This document shows positions 42,451 through 56,200 of a stretch of DNA of 64,000 bases, piece by piece (within the stretch, counting starts at the first letter, position 1; every line of letters starts with the position of its first letter). The position numbers and the translations under genes are program-made. The DNA is taken from the NCBI GenBank assembly GCA_934047225.1, contig OW203993.1:22458069-22522068 (forward strand), in the 5' to 3' direction. Below the pieces are notes generated by a model that made no database searches, was not told the DNA's origin, and saw only the letters and a program-made list of their open reading frames with translations. Origin of the DNA: Ypsolopha sequella. Lineage: Eukaryota; Arthropoda; Insecta; Lepidoptera; Ypsolophidae.

Positions 42451-43030
42451 TATTAATTTTATTTATTTAATTACATAAAATTTGCATAACATAACAGTAG
42501 CCCAATGCGCTATACAAATTAATAAGTGTTACAATATTAAATACATATTAGTAAATAACAATATAACAATAAATAAAACAATAGAATTAAAAAATAAGTC
42601 TCATGCAGGCTTCATCTCACAGAACTTCAAACACTCCCGATAAACATTCATCCGACAGTCAGCGAACAGGCCACACTGTGGCTCTGCTGACAGCAGCGAG
42701 TTAAGAGCACTGCGAGCTCGCGGGAGCGGAGTGGCGGCGCGTCTCGGTCGCGACTCTGGGCACGTGCAGCAGGTGGTGGTGACGCACGCGCGCATATTTG
42801 TCCGGCGCGAATAATGATGCTACAGCGTTCAAGAGCTGCGTGCAGTCTGAGCTCCCGCGCAGCATGCGACATACCACAATCAGCAGCTCAACGTTACGCA
42901 TAACTTCTAAAGAGTTAAACCAAAGTGTACCTAGAAGAAAAAGGGTAGGGTACAAGAAAGGATAGTATCCATATTTACGCTTGTACATATACCGAAGAAA
43001 CGGTTTTTGAACCGTTTCTATCAAGAGAGT
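42451..43030 (-). pseudogene. Second LINE 3' end with ORF2 C-terminus
   Basis: Minus-strand frame from 43024 (IETVQKPFLRYMYKRKYG, PTLFLLGTLWFNSLEVMR) to about 42780 continues in another frame (RARSALNSLLS, GLFADCRMNVYRECLKF) to the stop at 42601. This is the typical C-terminal block of Jockey/CR1-like LINEs (VQKRFLRYL..., LGYxSLxxRR). A frameshift lies near 42780. The tail is an A/T-rich (TTTA) tract at about 42455-42470. The upstream RT is missing. Confidence 0.7.
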
Positions 43031-43400
43031 GTATGTCTGTTCGTAACGTAACGTAACGTAATGTAACTTTAATCAGTTCTATAAGGGAAACACAGAGATC
43101 TCAGGGAAATAATGTTTATTACTGGTTCTACAATACGGTAGTGAATCACTGGTAGGTAACAAGAAGCGGTTATCGGACAATTGTTTCGAGATATCGAGCG
43201 TCGATGCGATAGCGAGTGTCCATCAAACGTACCGTGGCTCGACTGCTACGTGGCGAGCCGCTCGGCGCGGGCGATGGTTGAGAGGCGACACATGAAGCAC
43301 GGGGGGAAAGGGTCTCATGTTACATGTAGCGTATACGCGGCATTATTTACTTGGAGATACATGAAATGAACGCGGATACTAATAGGCGAGTCTTACATCC
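43031..43400 (-). repeat. Probable LTR of another element, minus orientation
   Basis: On the minus strand a purine tract GAGGGGGAGGA (about 43410-43400) precedes TGTAAGACTCGCC. The unit contains CAGTAATAAACATTATTTCC (polyadenylation signal) near 43120-43101 and ends near a four-fold CGTAA tandem (43036-43060). This is the layout of polypurine tract plus 3' LTR. No internal gene remains. Confidence 0.5.
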
Positions 43401-43459
43401 TCCCCCTCTAGTCCGAACTAAGCGCCCTCACGTTCGGAGTAGTGACCTTTTTGGGTCGC

Positions 43460-44068
43460 TGTCTAATCTGTCAAGACCCCATTATTAGTTTGGAGTTCAG
43501 TTTTGTATTATATAAGTTTTTGTTCACCTCAGTCACCAACTAGATGGCGTTGTGGGTATTCTACATCGCGATATCGATTGTTCTTTAACATTACCAGTAG
43601 TCATTTCGAGTATCATTTGCAAACCAACCATTTCAACCCATTCAACCTATCAATACACCTGATATTATATAAGGTTCATTACCACACGGTGTTTTATTTG
43701 GGACAATTGTTCAGTCGCCGTCTTTTGCGTTTCAGCTGGAGCGGTGGTTGCACGCAGCCAACGAACGGGGTAAGCTACGAGACATGGTACTTCCCTACAG
43801 TCTCGTCATTTCTCTATATGTGTCGTCTAATTTCCAAAGCCGCCAGATCCACTTTAAAAAAATATATACATTTTTAGTCTATGGACACGGCAGTTTTGAG
43901 CTCTATGTTTTCATAAATCGATTTCCTACCAAACTCCATTAAATCCTTTGAAAATCCGGTACAAAAACTGCATTTAGTTTCAAACTCCGCTACATCCACG
44001 ATGGTTGTAATTTCTGATATTATATAAGGTTCATTACCACACGGTGTTTTATTTGGGACAATTGTTCA
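43460..44068 (+). repeat. BEL-A 5' LTR
   Basis: TG...CA ends, 609 bp. The final block GATATTATATAAGGTTCATT...GACAATTGTTCA (53 bp) occurs twice within the LTR, at about 43659-43711 and 44016-44068, so the LTR carries an internal duplication of its end. The ATTATATAAG box could be a TATA element. Confidence 0.85.
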
Positions 44069-44553
44069 TGGTCCTTCGAGTCGATTAACGGCACAAGGAG
44101 TTTGGAGCAAGTACGTCCACGGGCGCCGACTCAGAGGCTGTGTGCTGTCATCACGGAGCCGCTGCCAAGGAAGGAAGAGTGGATCATCGGTCGCTTGGAC
44201 GGAAGCTGAGGAGTGACGTCACAGGACAGGACGTGATGTCAACCGAGGAAAGTGTGTGTGAGTGAAAAAGTACAACTGTGAGTACTCTATTGTAACTTTA
44301 CGTATTGGAAAATAGACTTTAAAGTAAAAGTTGGACTTGTGAAATTTTAAAATAATTAGTTTAGACTTAGAATAATTCTCTTAAAAACGAAGATACGGGG
44401 AACCTACGCCCAATTTTCGATAGACATTAAAAACACTTAGAAAATTTTTGAAGATTCAACTTTGGACTTGTCGTTTTTTTGTCAAAATTATATGCTCAGA
44501 GACTTAGAAATATACTATTTGGACATTCTGATTGATACATCACCTAACTGAAG

Positions 44554-46960
44554 ATGGAAGCACGTATTCAAGTACAGAATGATTTATTTAAGAGGATAAA
44601 CAAAGCTAGAGACAATTTTAAAAAGGCACCAAAAGATCGATTAACCAGTCATTCGTACATTACAACAAGACTAGAGACGTTGGAGGGACTGTGGTCTCAA
44701 TTCTGTTTAACGCATACTCAGATTGTGCAAGAATCTGATGCAAACAAGTTAAAAGCTACTAAGTATGTTACAGCCGATGTGTACGATGATTGTGAGGAAA
44801 GGTACACAGATTACAAGTGCGAGTTAAAAGACTCACTCAACGATCTCGTTAAGCCTTTAACTGAACAGTCTTCAACATCTGGGATATCTTCTGCGACCGG
44901 AGGTGGTACAAGCAAGCAGCAAAGCATTAAGTTACCGAAAATTACCATTCCTTCGTTTTCAGGGAAGTATTCAGAGTGGATAAGTTTTCGAGACTTATTC
45001 GTGTCTTTAGTGCACAGTAACAGCGAACTTGATGAAGTACAAAAGTTGCACTATCTAAAGAGCCATTTGACTGAAGAAGCAGAACAGTTCCTACGTCATG
45101 TGCCGATTACAGGAGATAATTACAAGCTGTGCTGGCAGCAGTTGGAAGAAAGATATAACAACAAGAAATATCTGCTCAATAGCATCTTAAAAAGATTTCT
45201 GAGCCAAAGAAACATTACGACAGAGTCCTCGAGTGCATTAAGAGAATTATTAGACACGACAAATGAATGCCTTTTTGCTTTAAAAAATTTGTCTATCGAC
45301 GTGAGTTCATGGGACACAATTGTGATTTATATTCTAAGCCTCAAATTAGATGGCGAGTCCCGAAAACAGTGGGAACTTAGGATTAGTGAATCTTCCAATG
45401 AACTACCTACATTAGCTGAATTCAAAGTATTTTTAGAAACCAGATCACGTGCTTTGGAGTTCATAGATCCTAAGTTGACCAAGCAAACTATGTCACAGAA
45501 ATGTACAAATGTCACTTCATACAACAATCCCAAGGTTTTGCATACAGCGAAATTGTCATGTATCTTTTGTAAGGAAGATCATCGTCTTTGTAACTGTAAA
45601 AAGTTTGCAAGGGGCGACACTGATACTCGACGTAGTTTCGTCCAATCCAATAAATTGTGTTTTAATTGCCTCGGTTCTGGTCACTCAGTTTATACTTGCC
45701 ACCAATCCTCTAGATGCCGCCTTTGTAAAAGGAAGCATCACTCATTATTGCATCCCAAAAATGACACTTATTCAGCAGACACTAATCATTCAGCTGATCA
45801 GGGTGTTGCTCCAGCGACACCATCCGCATCACATCAAGAAGAGCCTACAAGCAACATCACAGCCTTGTTTTCTAATCCCAATGGTCAAGTTTTACTTGCC
45901 ACAGCATTGGTTAATGCTAAGTCCAACACAGGCTCTCTAGTAACACTCAGGTGTTTAGTAGATCAAGGTTCACAAGGTTCGTTTATATCGGAATCTGCGG
46001 TTCAACTTCTTGGGCTTAAGAAAAACCCACACAAAAGCTCCATAATTGGTCTTGGAAGTGACTCATCTAGTTCGGTAACATCAAAAGCAAAGGTTTCGAT
46101 CGAACTGCAATCACTTCATAGCAAATTCAAAATTTGCCTTCAAACTTTTGTGCTCCCCAAGCTCACATCAGTTCTTCCCGAGCGACGTATTGTTGTTGAG
46201 TTTTGGCCCGAGTTCACTGATATCAGTTTAGCAGATCCATCATTTGGTACTCCAAATAAAATTGATATGCTCCTTGGAGCGGATATCTATGGGCAAATTT
46301 TATTAGACGGTATAATCAAGGGTTCACCTGGTGCACCAATTGCTCAAAACACCACACTGGGTTGGATTCTCTCAGGTCCAGTTCAAAACAATACCGTAAC
46401 CAACACAATTTTGTGTCATCATGCCCATAGAACCAATGAAATTGAGCTTCTGAAGAAATTCTGGGAGCTTGAAGATGATAATAAAATTGCCGATCAATCT
46501 CAACTCAGCAAAGAAGAAGAAAAGTGCGAACAGATCTTTGCAGAAACTACCAGGAGAGATAAATCAGGACGCTATATTGTCAACTTACCGTTTCGTAACG
46601 ACGATCCTAGTTGCAAATATGGCAACTCAAAAGACATTGCGATAAAGCAATTCTATCAGCTTGAGAGAAGACTATTGAAAGATCCGAAACTAAAAGCTCA
46701 GTATTCCTCTGTTATAGACGAATACAAACAACTCGGTCATGCTGAAGTCGTACCTGCAGAAGAAGTAAATAAATCAGACGCAGTATACTTACCCCACCAT
46801 GCTGTGATTCGAGAAGATAAAGATACAACAAAGGTACGCGTGGTATTCAATGCTTCGTGTAGAGGCACCAACGGTGTTTCTTTGAATGATGATCTGTTAG
46901 TTGGTCCAAAACTACAGCATGATTTGCGTCACATAATAATGCGATGGCGTACTGGCCATC
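44554..46960 (+). pseudogene. gag-pol: BEL-A gag-protease-RT, first part
   Basis: The ATG at 44554 (MEARIQVQNDLFKRIN) is followed by a gag core (ITIPSFSGKYSEWISFRDLF, LHYLKSHLTEEAEQFL, LEERYNNKKYLLNSIL). Three Cys-rich knuckles follow (CIFCKEDHRLCNC, CFNCLGSGHSVYTC, CRLCKRKHHSLLH; about residues 337-400). The protease has CLVDQGSQGSF (about 468) and KIDMLLGADIYG. Then FWELEDD, GRYIVNLPF and RT start (LPHHAVIRE, KVRVVFNAS). The frame runs without stop into the LTR of BEL-B. It resumes in the feature at 60594. Confidence 0.9.
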
Positions 46961-48072
46961 GATGGCGTTAACGCGCCGTCCAGCGCCCGGCCGGCGCGGG
47001 GTCAGCGCTCGCCACCACACCGCGGGCACGCGCGCACCACTTTCATTCCGCCATCGACCGAGCTCCAGAGCACTCGCGTCATTTTGAATACGTATCTACC
47101 TAATTTGTATTGTATCAGCTATTTATTATAATACACGTATGTAAACTTCAAGTCGCCTACATCATTTTCAACGAACCTCGTCAACATTTTCGAGCCGGAT
47201 ACGACACTTTTGTAAACAAAGAACGTATCGGCGAGGTCATCTCAAGTGCAAGGCGGCGGTGATACGGCAATCGTCAGCGAGCCTGAGCACCGAGCAAGCA
47301 AAAATAACGGCGTGAATCAAATAGCAAATATCAAGAAATCTATCTATCCAGGATAAGCGTCAGGTCAAAACCAGGAAAAGAGGTTTGCAGTGTGATAGTG
47401 AGTTCGTTCCAATTACCTACCTATTTCATTCAAGTATTATTGCGCAATAATTTCACAACTTATAATTACAAAATATTTTTCCTTTCAATTTGCCCTACCA
47501 ATTTAACCTGTTTCTACTGGTATATCGATTCAGTTATTTCATTTCTTCAAACAACATTGTTTGATCAATAATTTATCATAAAAAGGTGTCATTCACAATA
47601 ATCATTTTAAATTTTACGTGAAAACTTTTGAAGCATCCACATTTTAATTCACTGTACTTTCTTTCAGAGGTATATTGCGTCATTTGCACCGATATAGTGA
47701 TATTGTTCATTTCTAATTTTTACTTGGAATATTCCAGCACATCGCGTGGGTCCAAAGTTCACTTCGCGCATCACACCGGTGGTACGGTGGGGCGCGAGCG
47801 TTGACCCGAGCGAGATTCATCGGACACGTGGTCATCGCATGCGCTGTGACGGCCCGCTATCCTTTGTTTGCTCTTGCTTGCTTGCTTGAGCTCTCTGCTT
47901 CGCGCGATCTATGCACATCATACACATCTAAAATTTAAGTATCATTTCACTAGCTTGATCACGTTATCACATTTTTATTAAACGTGTGCTAATTCGATAT
48001 TATTTACAGCTGGGTGAGTTGAGCCTTGTTTCATTTGGTTGCTTTTCACTCGGTTAAGGCATTTGCAAAATA

Positions 48073-51000
48073 ATGACGGATCTTAAATCACTCAAGAAGG
48101 CGCGAGCCTCTTTCAAATCAAAACTCACCATATTTAAATCCTATTTGGAACCGCTTTTGCCCAACAAAAACCTTAATGACTTGCAAATTCACGAAATAAA
48201 TATAAGATTAAGTAAAATCCAAGAAATGTATAATGATTATGATTCAACTCAAACTGACATCGAAAATATTTCGGAAATTCCAGATGACGAGTTCACTGAA
48301 CGGGAGGGCTTCGAGGCGATCTACTTCCACACCGTGGCTGCTGCGCAGGAGTTGCTCAGCAGGCACGCTGCGGAGGATTCTACCCCTCCGACGCAAGACA
48401 GTTCGGTAACGGGGCCTAATGTCGTTACTGCACTCACAGGTGGGCCAAACATAAAACTACCCATGATTCATTTACCTGCATTTTCTGGGCGCTATCAAGA
48501 CTGGTTAGAGTATCACGATACATACAAATCACTAATACATGACAACAAATCATTATCAAACATACACAAATTTCATTATTTGCGAAATTCATTGAAAGAC
48601 AATGCGTCTATTGTCATTAAATCGATTGAGTTTTCCTCTGACAATTATGAAACTGCGTGGGATATACTTTGTGAAAGGTATAACAATAAGAGGATCCTAG
48701 TAAATAATCATCTTCAAGCATTGTTTAACATAAACCCAGTCGTCCAAGAGTCTTCAAAGGCCATACGAAACACAATAGATTCTGTAAACAAAAATTTAAG
48801 AGCTTTGAAAACTCTAAAATTACCTACTGAACACTGGGACATGCTTATCATCCACATGGTAGCTAGCAAGTTGGACCACGACACGTTGCGTGGGTGGGAA
48901 GCCGAGCGCAACAAAATTAATAATATTCCAACTTTAGAAGAGTTTAACACGTTTCTAAGGAACCACGCCGACTTGCTAGAAACCATGGAAGAAGCACAAA
49001 CATGCAAACCCCGCAGACACAGCGACATAGCTCACAATCGTCCTAAAACATTCATAGTGAATGACATGCAAAAACAATTGCAAACACAATCTCAAAATAA
49101 ATACAAATGTCCTCTTTGCAAAAATCCTCATTCCATTTATCAATGCCTAAAATTTAAGGCAATGCCAATAGAAACTCGTATCGAGAAAGTTAAACAACTA
49201 AACCTTTGCACAAATTGTTTGCGTTCAGGACATGATGCACAACGTTGTAGGCTGAGCTCCTGCAAGCTATGCACACAACGGCACAATAGTATGCTGCATA
49301 TAAATCGTGTTCAACCTGAATCTAGCACATCCAGTGCATCAAGCGACTGTGTAGTGCTACCGACTGTACAAGAACACACACATACACAACCAAAACCAAG
49401 GCCAAGTAATATCACACTGTCCGCTACACATTACAGTCAGGTACTTTTATCCACAGCCATGCTTAACGTGACTGGTTGTGATGGTCAAACACACAAAGTT
49501 CGAGTAATTCTGGATAATGGAAGTACCTCGAGTTTTTTAACAGAACATTTACAAAAAAAACTTAAACTACCCACTTATTCTACTTCCATAGTTGTTCAAG
49601 GGCTAAACAAACAAGCATCAAAAATTACAAAGAGGTGTAACGTATCCATATCGTCACTTATAAATAATGGGTACACAACTGACGTCAATTGTTTTGTTGT
49701 CCCACAAATAACGCAATTAATTCCTGCTTCGAAAATTAACTGTAGCACATTTATTATTCCCCCTCACATCCACCTCGCGGACCCAACGTTTGACACGCCG
49801 TCTGAGGTGCAGATGCTGCTGGGTGCAGACCTCTTTTGGGAGGTTCTGTCCAACAATCAACTCAACCTAGGCAAGAACAAACCAACCTTAGTTGAAACAA
49901 AACTTGGGTGGCTCGTCTCAGGTTCCGTTGAAGTATCTAAATCAAAACAAACACACACAAAGCAATCCTATAATACAGTCCACTGCAATTTCATAAACAA
50001 TATTGAGCTTGAGGAAAAACTCGATAGGTTCTTTGAGATGGAATCAATTCCCACTTCTCAACAAATCCATACTAAAGGTGAGAGTGAGTGTGAAAAAATA
50101 TTTACACATACTACAACACGCCACCCAGATGGCAAATTCGTTGTCACAATACCCCTCAAAGAATCTCCCGAGTGCTTGGGTGATTCGAAACAGCATGCTC
50201 TAATCAGATTAAACTCTTTAGAACGTAAATTCAAACGCAATCCAGAATACAAACAAAAATACATGGCTTTCATCGATGAATACTTGGCTATGGGTCACAT
50301 GTCCGAAAATAATGACACAAACTCTAACGAAGTTTCATATTTCATGCCTCATCATGCTGTTTTCCGTGAAGCTAGTCTCACTACAAACCTTCGCACAGTA
50401 TTCGATTGTTCGGCTGTCACGACCTCGGGAAAGTCATTCAACCAAATTCAGCACATTGGTCCCACTGTACAAGATGATTTACTAAGCATACTCATCAGAT
50501 TCCGACAACATAAGTTTGTTGTAACTTCTGACATAGAAAAAATGTACAGACAAATCTATGTAAATAACGATCAACGAAGTTTGCAGCAGATTTTATGGCG
50601 GTCAGATCCTACTCAGCCAATAAAACAATACAAACTAAATACTGTTACGTATGGGATGGCATCAGCGCCGTACCTCGCGACTAGATGTTTGGTACAGTTG
50701 GGCCAAGAATGCACAAATAGAGATGTAGGTGAAACAATCTTGCATGATTTCTATGTAGATGACTACATTTCAGGAAATGATGACGAAGACACCTTGACGC
50801 AAACGTGCAAGGGCGTCATTCAAATGCTAGAGGGCGCTCATTTTCATTTACGCAAATGGCGGTCAAACAAACCGTCCATACTCACCAACATAGTTGATGA
50901 AAACAATAGTGATGAATTACTCAGTTTAAGCAAAGACGATTATGCAAAAACGTTGGGTTTACTCTGGGCATGCAAAAAAGATAACTTATTGTTTTCATTA

Positions 51001-51293
51001 ACCAATAACACACAAAAAAATAACATAAACAAACGCACAATTTTATCCACCATTGCACAAGTGTTTGACCCATTAGGTTTAATAAATCCATGCATGTTAC
51101 AGGCCAAGCTCATTTTGCAGGCACTGTGGGCGAAACACATAACTTGGGACGGCCGGTTACCGGCCGAGGTTGAGTCACAGTGGAATAACTTTGTTAAACA
51201 CTTACCGGAGATAACAGAAATTGAAATTCCTCGTCGAGTCGTATCTGACTTTTATGTCAGAATTGAACTACACTCGTTTAGCGATGCATCCAT
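48073..51293 (+). CDS. gag-pol: BEL-B gag-protease-RT, first part
   Basis: The ATG at 48073 (MTDLKSLKKARASFKSK) begins 1070 codons without stop. Gag core: IHLPAFSGRYQDWLEYHDT, LRNSLKDNASIVIKSI and CERYNNKRILVNNHL. Cys knuckles lie near residues 345-410 (CPLCKNPHSIYQC, CTNCLRSGHDAQRC, CKLCTQRHNSMLH). Protease VILDNGSTSSF is near 480 and VQMLLGADLFWEV near 580. RT has MPHHAVFREASLTTNLR, VTSDIEKMYRQIYV, NTVTYGMASAPY, FYVDDYISG, FHLRKWRSN and ending IFDPLG-like VFDPLGLINP. RNase H opens with LHSFSDAS and is cut by BEL-C. All catalytic residues up to that point are intact. Confidence 0.93.
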
Positions 51294-51351
51294 AATGATA
51301 GATGATACAAGGTGATAGCAATTATCTTAAATTAAGGATAAAATTAAAAAG

Positions 51352-53200
51352 TCAGAGTTCAAAATTCTTAGAACGATTCACTATTGGCGAGGTAGCCTTA
51401 TTAACACTTAAACCTGATTGACTTTCACTCAAAACTTGTAACTGTAACTTTGGGTCCAATTCACTAACATTGTTTATTTCGTCTGGTGCATCGTTGGTCT
51501 GTGGCGGTGCCGTTGACTCGGAGCCCTTCTTGATCTTCCAGTAAATACCAACTGTTCCCGCAACCAATATGATAAATATGACCATATAAATAAGCGTGTA
51601 GTGATGCTTATCGTGGACCGATAATTCCTGATTAGATTGTTCCTTAAGGTAGTCTATTTTTACCTTTAATTGTTCCCAAATATCTTCTTTGCTATCTTGT
51701 AGAATGCTGTTGTTCTCTGTTTCAATACTTGAATTAATAATTTTGTTCAAAATAGATATTTCTGGGACCTTGATGTCCTTTTGTATATAAAAATTACTTA
51801 GAAAATTGTTCTGTGCGTATATTGCGAATGTATTTGTTTTGATTGTGCAACCTTGACCTATTGTTATAATGCCATTGCCCTTTAAAGTGATGACATTCAC
51901 AACAGATGGACAAAAAATGCGAACGCTGCATTGCTCACAGCATGAGTACAGCCATTGATTATGATAGTGCAACTTAACCCATCTCACCTTGCATGTAGGT
52001 AACAATTCCGATGTACAGGTTGATACATCACATAGTGACTGTCTGAATTTCATATCATGTATAGGTTTCTCCAAGGAGCATAAGATCCTGTCCATAGACG
52101 TATGCAGACAAGATTGTAGATCTGATTCTGATAATAGCATACCCATGTCCTTTCGAAGGTCGAATGTTAAGTAGGGTAAAGTAGGGTATATATAAAATGA
52201 TTTTATGTCTTTCTTCAAGGGAATGCTAATGATTTTATCCAACTCATAAAGCTCCTTATTTAATAGTGGAATGTTAATTTCTATAATAAGTAAATTATTG
52301 AGTACTCTTGCAAATACCCTCAATAATTTGTATAAGCTTTGTATGGACGTTTTTTCAATTGGTAATATAAGATCAGCCTGTAGCTGGCTAGAGATCTTGT
52401 TAATCTGATTTTCCAATTGTTCAGGGGCTAATAGCCGTGTATCTATGTGTCCTTGACTGATATCGGTAACTGTGTTGATTAAAGATTGTTGGATATTTCT
52501 GATGTTCGTTAAAATGATGGTTGCAGCGAGAGATGATGACGTGATGTAATTTGCATTGTTGTTGTCAAGCCGTACTTTGTTTAATTCAGATGATACATTG
52601 AACAGACGATGTCTAATAAATGCAAATTGCTTATTCATAATATTCTCATTTCGCCGTAAAATGTTACTTTCAGACTCTAATATTATCGTTTGATTTTTCA
52701 AGAGGTTTTGAAGGTGATTTTCGTTGCTGGTAATTTTGTTGATATCGGATTCATATTGCTCAGCGAATCTCTCGTCTAGCACTCCGAACAAAGTGTTAGC
52801 GATATAGCCGACACCATTCACGAGGCCCCGTTTTCTTCTCGAATGAGTCCTCAGCAAAGAGTTGTAATGCTCAATCTCGCCAACTTCATGCTCCAACTGT
52901 AGTATCACACTTTCATATTGAGAGTTGCTTGCAGTGCTTAATTCCTTGATGTGATTTACGTATTGCTTGATGTCCTGAATGCCTTGCCAATATGTAGACA
53001 TATTATAATATATAACTAGCTTCCATTGATCTCTTATAAATTGTAGGTTTGATATTTTATCAAAATATAACCCCTGACTGTCCTTGAGAGAGGTAATATT
53101 GTATGACGCACTATTGTATTGTTGATTACTTGGTGATAATAACGTCATGAGTACCAATAAAATCATGCTAAAGATGTTGATAAATGCCTTCTTAGTGCGT
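51352..53200 (-). CDS. env: Envelope (baculovirus F-like) domain of BEL-C
   Basis: Codons about 1485-2094 of the same frame. A hydrophobic stretch FINIFSMILLVLMTLLS (about 1485-1500) can serve as signal peptide. A furin-type site SRRKR (about 1600) precedes a Gly-rich fusion-peptide-like stretch (GLVNGVGYIANTLFGVLD). A long helical region follows (ENHLQNLLKNQTIILESES), then a Cys-rich head (CLHTSMDRILC, CDVSTCTSELLPTC, SCCEQCSVRIFC) and a membrane anchor (TLIYMVIFIILVAGTVGIYW, about 2015-2035). A cytoplasmic tail of about 60 residues ends the frame. This is the arrangement of baculovirus group II F proteins and errantivirus Env. Env probably needs proteolysis or a spliced mRNA to be released. 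Confidence 0.85.
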
Positions 53201-56200
53201 CTGCTCCTGGTAGAGGGAATAGTAGATTGCTGCGGAGCTTGAGGAATTGCTGATGATGATGACTCAACATCAGATTGATTAAATGCTTGTTGTTGTTGTT
53301 GTGCTTCGTCGGACTCGTTTACAGGAAGGAGTATTAACTTGTTAACTGGGCGTTTCAAAATATTGCCCTGAGTCTTTAACGTGACTACTCTGACATATCC
53401 ATCTTTTCCTGGGTGTAGTTCCAGGACCCTTCCCAGGACAAATTTGCCCGGAGCCATGTTGTCATCCTTAATGACTACCACATCGTCCACTTGCAGGTTT
53501 TTCTGTGGTGTTCTCCACTTGGACCTAGTCTGCAGTTGCTGTAGATACTCAGATGACCAACTTTTCCAGAACTGCTTGTTCATTGCTTGCACAATTTGCC
53601 ATCTTTTCCCCAAATTAATTGATTCTGTGTCTGTTTGCGGTCTTGATAATAATGATCCTCCCACCAGAAAATGTCCAGGTGTAAGGCAATCGTCATCTGT
53701 GCTCTCCGTTAATGCGCATAACGGTCTTGAATTGAGACATGCTTCAACCTGACAGAGAAGAGTGGTAAATTCTTCAAAGGTCAGTTTTTGTTCGCCTATA
53801 ACTCGCTTCAAATGTCGCTTCAGGCTCTTCACTGCTGATTCCCAAATCCCACCTGCATTACAGTGACCTGGGCAATTGAAGTGCCAGACTATGTCCATTT
53901 CTTCAATTTTGCTGAATAAGTCTCTATCTAGACTTTGCTTGATTTCTTGATACTCTGCTTTTAGTAGGCGATTGCAACCCACAAAATTTGTGCCGTTATC
54001 AGAATACATGTGCTGTGGCGTAGCCCTACGTGCACGGAATCTGTGAAATGCTGCTAAGAACGCAGTAGAACTTAGGTCGGACACGAGTTCTAAATGTACG
54101 GCTTTCGTGGCCAGACATACGAAAACAGCAACGTATCCTTTAGTTGTTCTAATGCCTCGTCCTTTGTTGGTTTTCAAGTGCACATATATAGTGCAAGCGT
54201 AGCATTTTGGTGTCGCGTCACAGAAGCCGTATAATTGATATTGTTGATTAGTATTTCCATAATGTCTCTTTATAGAAAATACTGATATATTTTGGAAATC
54301 ATTTCGTAATTGATTCCACTCTCCAGAGATTTCAGTTGAAACTTCGTCATCCCATGATATTCCTGATGACCATGCCTTTTGGAACAGTAGTTTTGCTCTG
54401 ATTGATAGAGGCGATAACCAGCCTAAGGGATCAAATATCTTAGAAATATCCGATAACAGTTGTCGTTTGGTTATACCTACTTTGCTTGTTTCACAATCCA
54501 TTTTGTTTTGAAATGAAAATGTGTCTGACGAAGGATTCCATCTTAGACCCAACGTCTTCCTTGTCTCTGAACATTTAAAATCTAAGTGACTGTCCAGCTG
54601 ATCACTTGCTAAATCTTTGATAATATCAGGGTCGTTACTCGACCACTTGCGTAGGTTTATACCGGCCCCTTTTAAAATCTCAATCAGCTGCCGCTGAAGT
54701 TGTTTTGTTTGATCTAATAAATTATGCCCACCAAGCAAATCATCCATGTAAAATGAGTTTTCCAAGGCATGCGCTGCTAATGGGTACTTCTCTCCATCAT
54801 CTTTTGCTAATTGTTTAAGTGTTCTGATTGCTAAAAATGGAGCTGCCTTTGTACCGTAAGTGATAGTTGTCAATCGATATTCTTCGATAGGTACTTGCGG
54901 TGAAGGTCTCCAGACAATGCTCTGTAGGGGTTGATCTGACTCACGAATGATAATTTGACGGAAATATTTCTCCGCATCCGCAGTGATAACATACTTGTAC
55001 GTCCTCCAGGTCAAAATGAGTTTTTGCAAATCTCCCTGCAAGTTCGGTCCGCTTTCCATAAGCTGGTTAAGAGTCCACCCCGTAGATGTCCTTGAACTTC
55101 CGTTGAAAACTACCCTTAATTTGGTGGTGTTAGAGTCCATTTTCCAGACCCCATGATGAGGAAGAAAACAAGTAGGCTCTGTGCTACTTGTGCTGACTAG
55201 ACGCATATGGCCCAATTCTTCATATTCGTCTAAGAACGCCTTATAAGATTCGGCAAATGCTTGATTCCTTGTCATTTTATGTTCTAATTGCTTAAGTTGC
55301 GCAATTGCTTTTGGTTTCGATGATCCTAAATGCTTTTCAAAACCTGGCTTCATAGGCAACCCGACTTCATATCTACCACTTTCCAATCTCTTTGTGGTTG
55401 CTTGATAAAAATCTTCGCAATATTGTTCCTTCTCATTCATGACAGATGATGTACTGTCAACATCCTCCATCTCCCAGAATCTTGATATCTCCGCTAAATC
55501 ATTTATAACAACACAGCAGTTAAATTTTTTTACGTTTCCTGATAAAACCCATCCTAATTTAGTTTGCTGTGCTATTGGAGCCTGTGCTGGACCCTTGATC
55601 AGTCCACTCATAATAATGTCCGAGTAAACGCTCGCGTCCAACAGTATGTCAATTGGCTTAGAGACATTATACTTCGGGTCTGCTAATTTGATATTCTGAA
55701 GATGATGCCATGTTTGTTTATTAAAACTCATAGTTGGTAAATTGTTATTTATAACTTTTGATAATACTAGAGCTTGTGTGGTAAAATTATAATCATCGTA
55801 AATGGATAGACATTCCATGGTTACCAAACCTTTGCTTTGCTTGGTCCCCGTACCAATGCCTGATACTGATGCGTGATAAGGACTTCGCTTCAAACCTAAC
55901 CTCTGAGCGGCGCTCTGGGAGATAATTGAAATTTGACTCCCTTGGTCGCAAAGCGCGTTTAGAGTGACGTATGTGCCATCCGCGGCCCGCACTTTTAGCA
56001 TCAAAGTTGTCAATAATATTTCTTCGCCATCGCCTGCAACGTGATTTACATTATGTTGTTTTCCTTCATACTTTGTGTTTTCCAAAGGTGGCGGCGGCGG
56101 TATCAAAGTCTTTGAAATTGATAGCGTTTTCATGCAAGCCTCGTGCAATATTGTATTATGTTCGCCTTGGCACTCCTTGCAACGTTTCGTCGAAGTGCAT

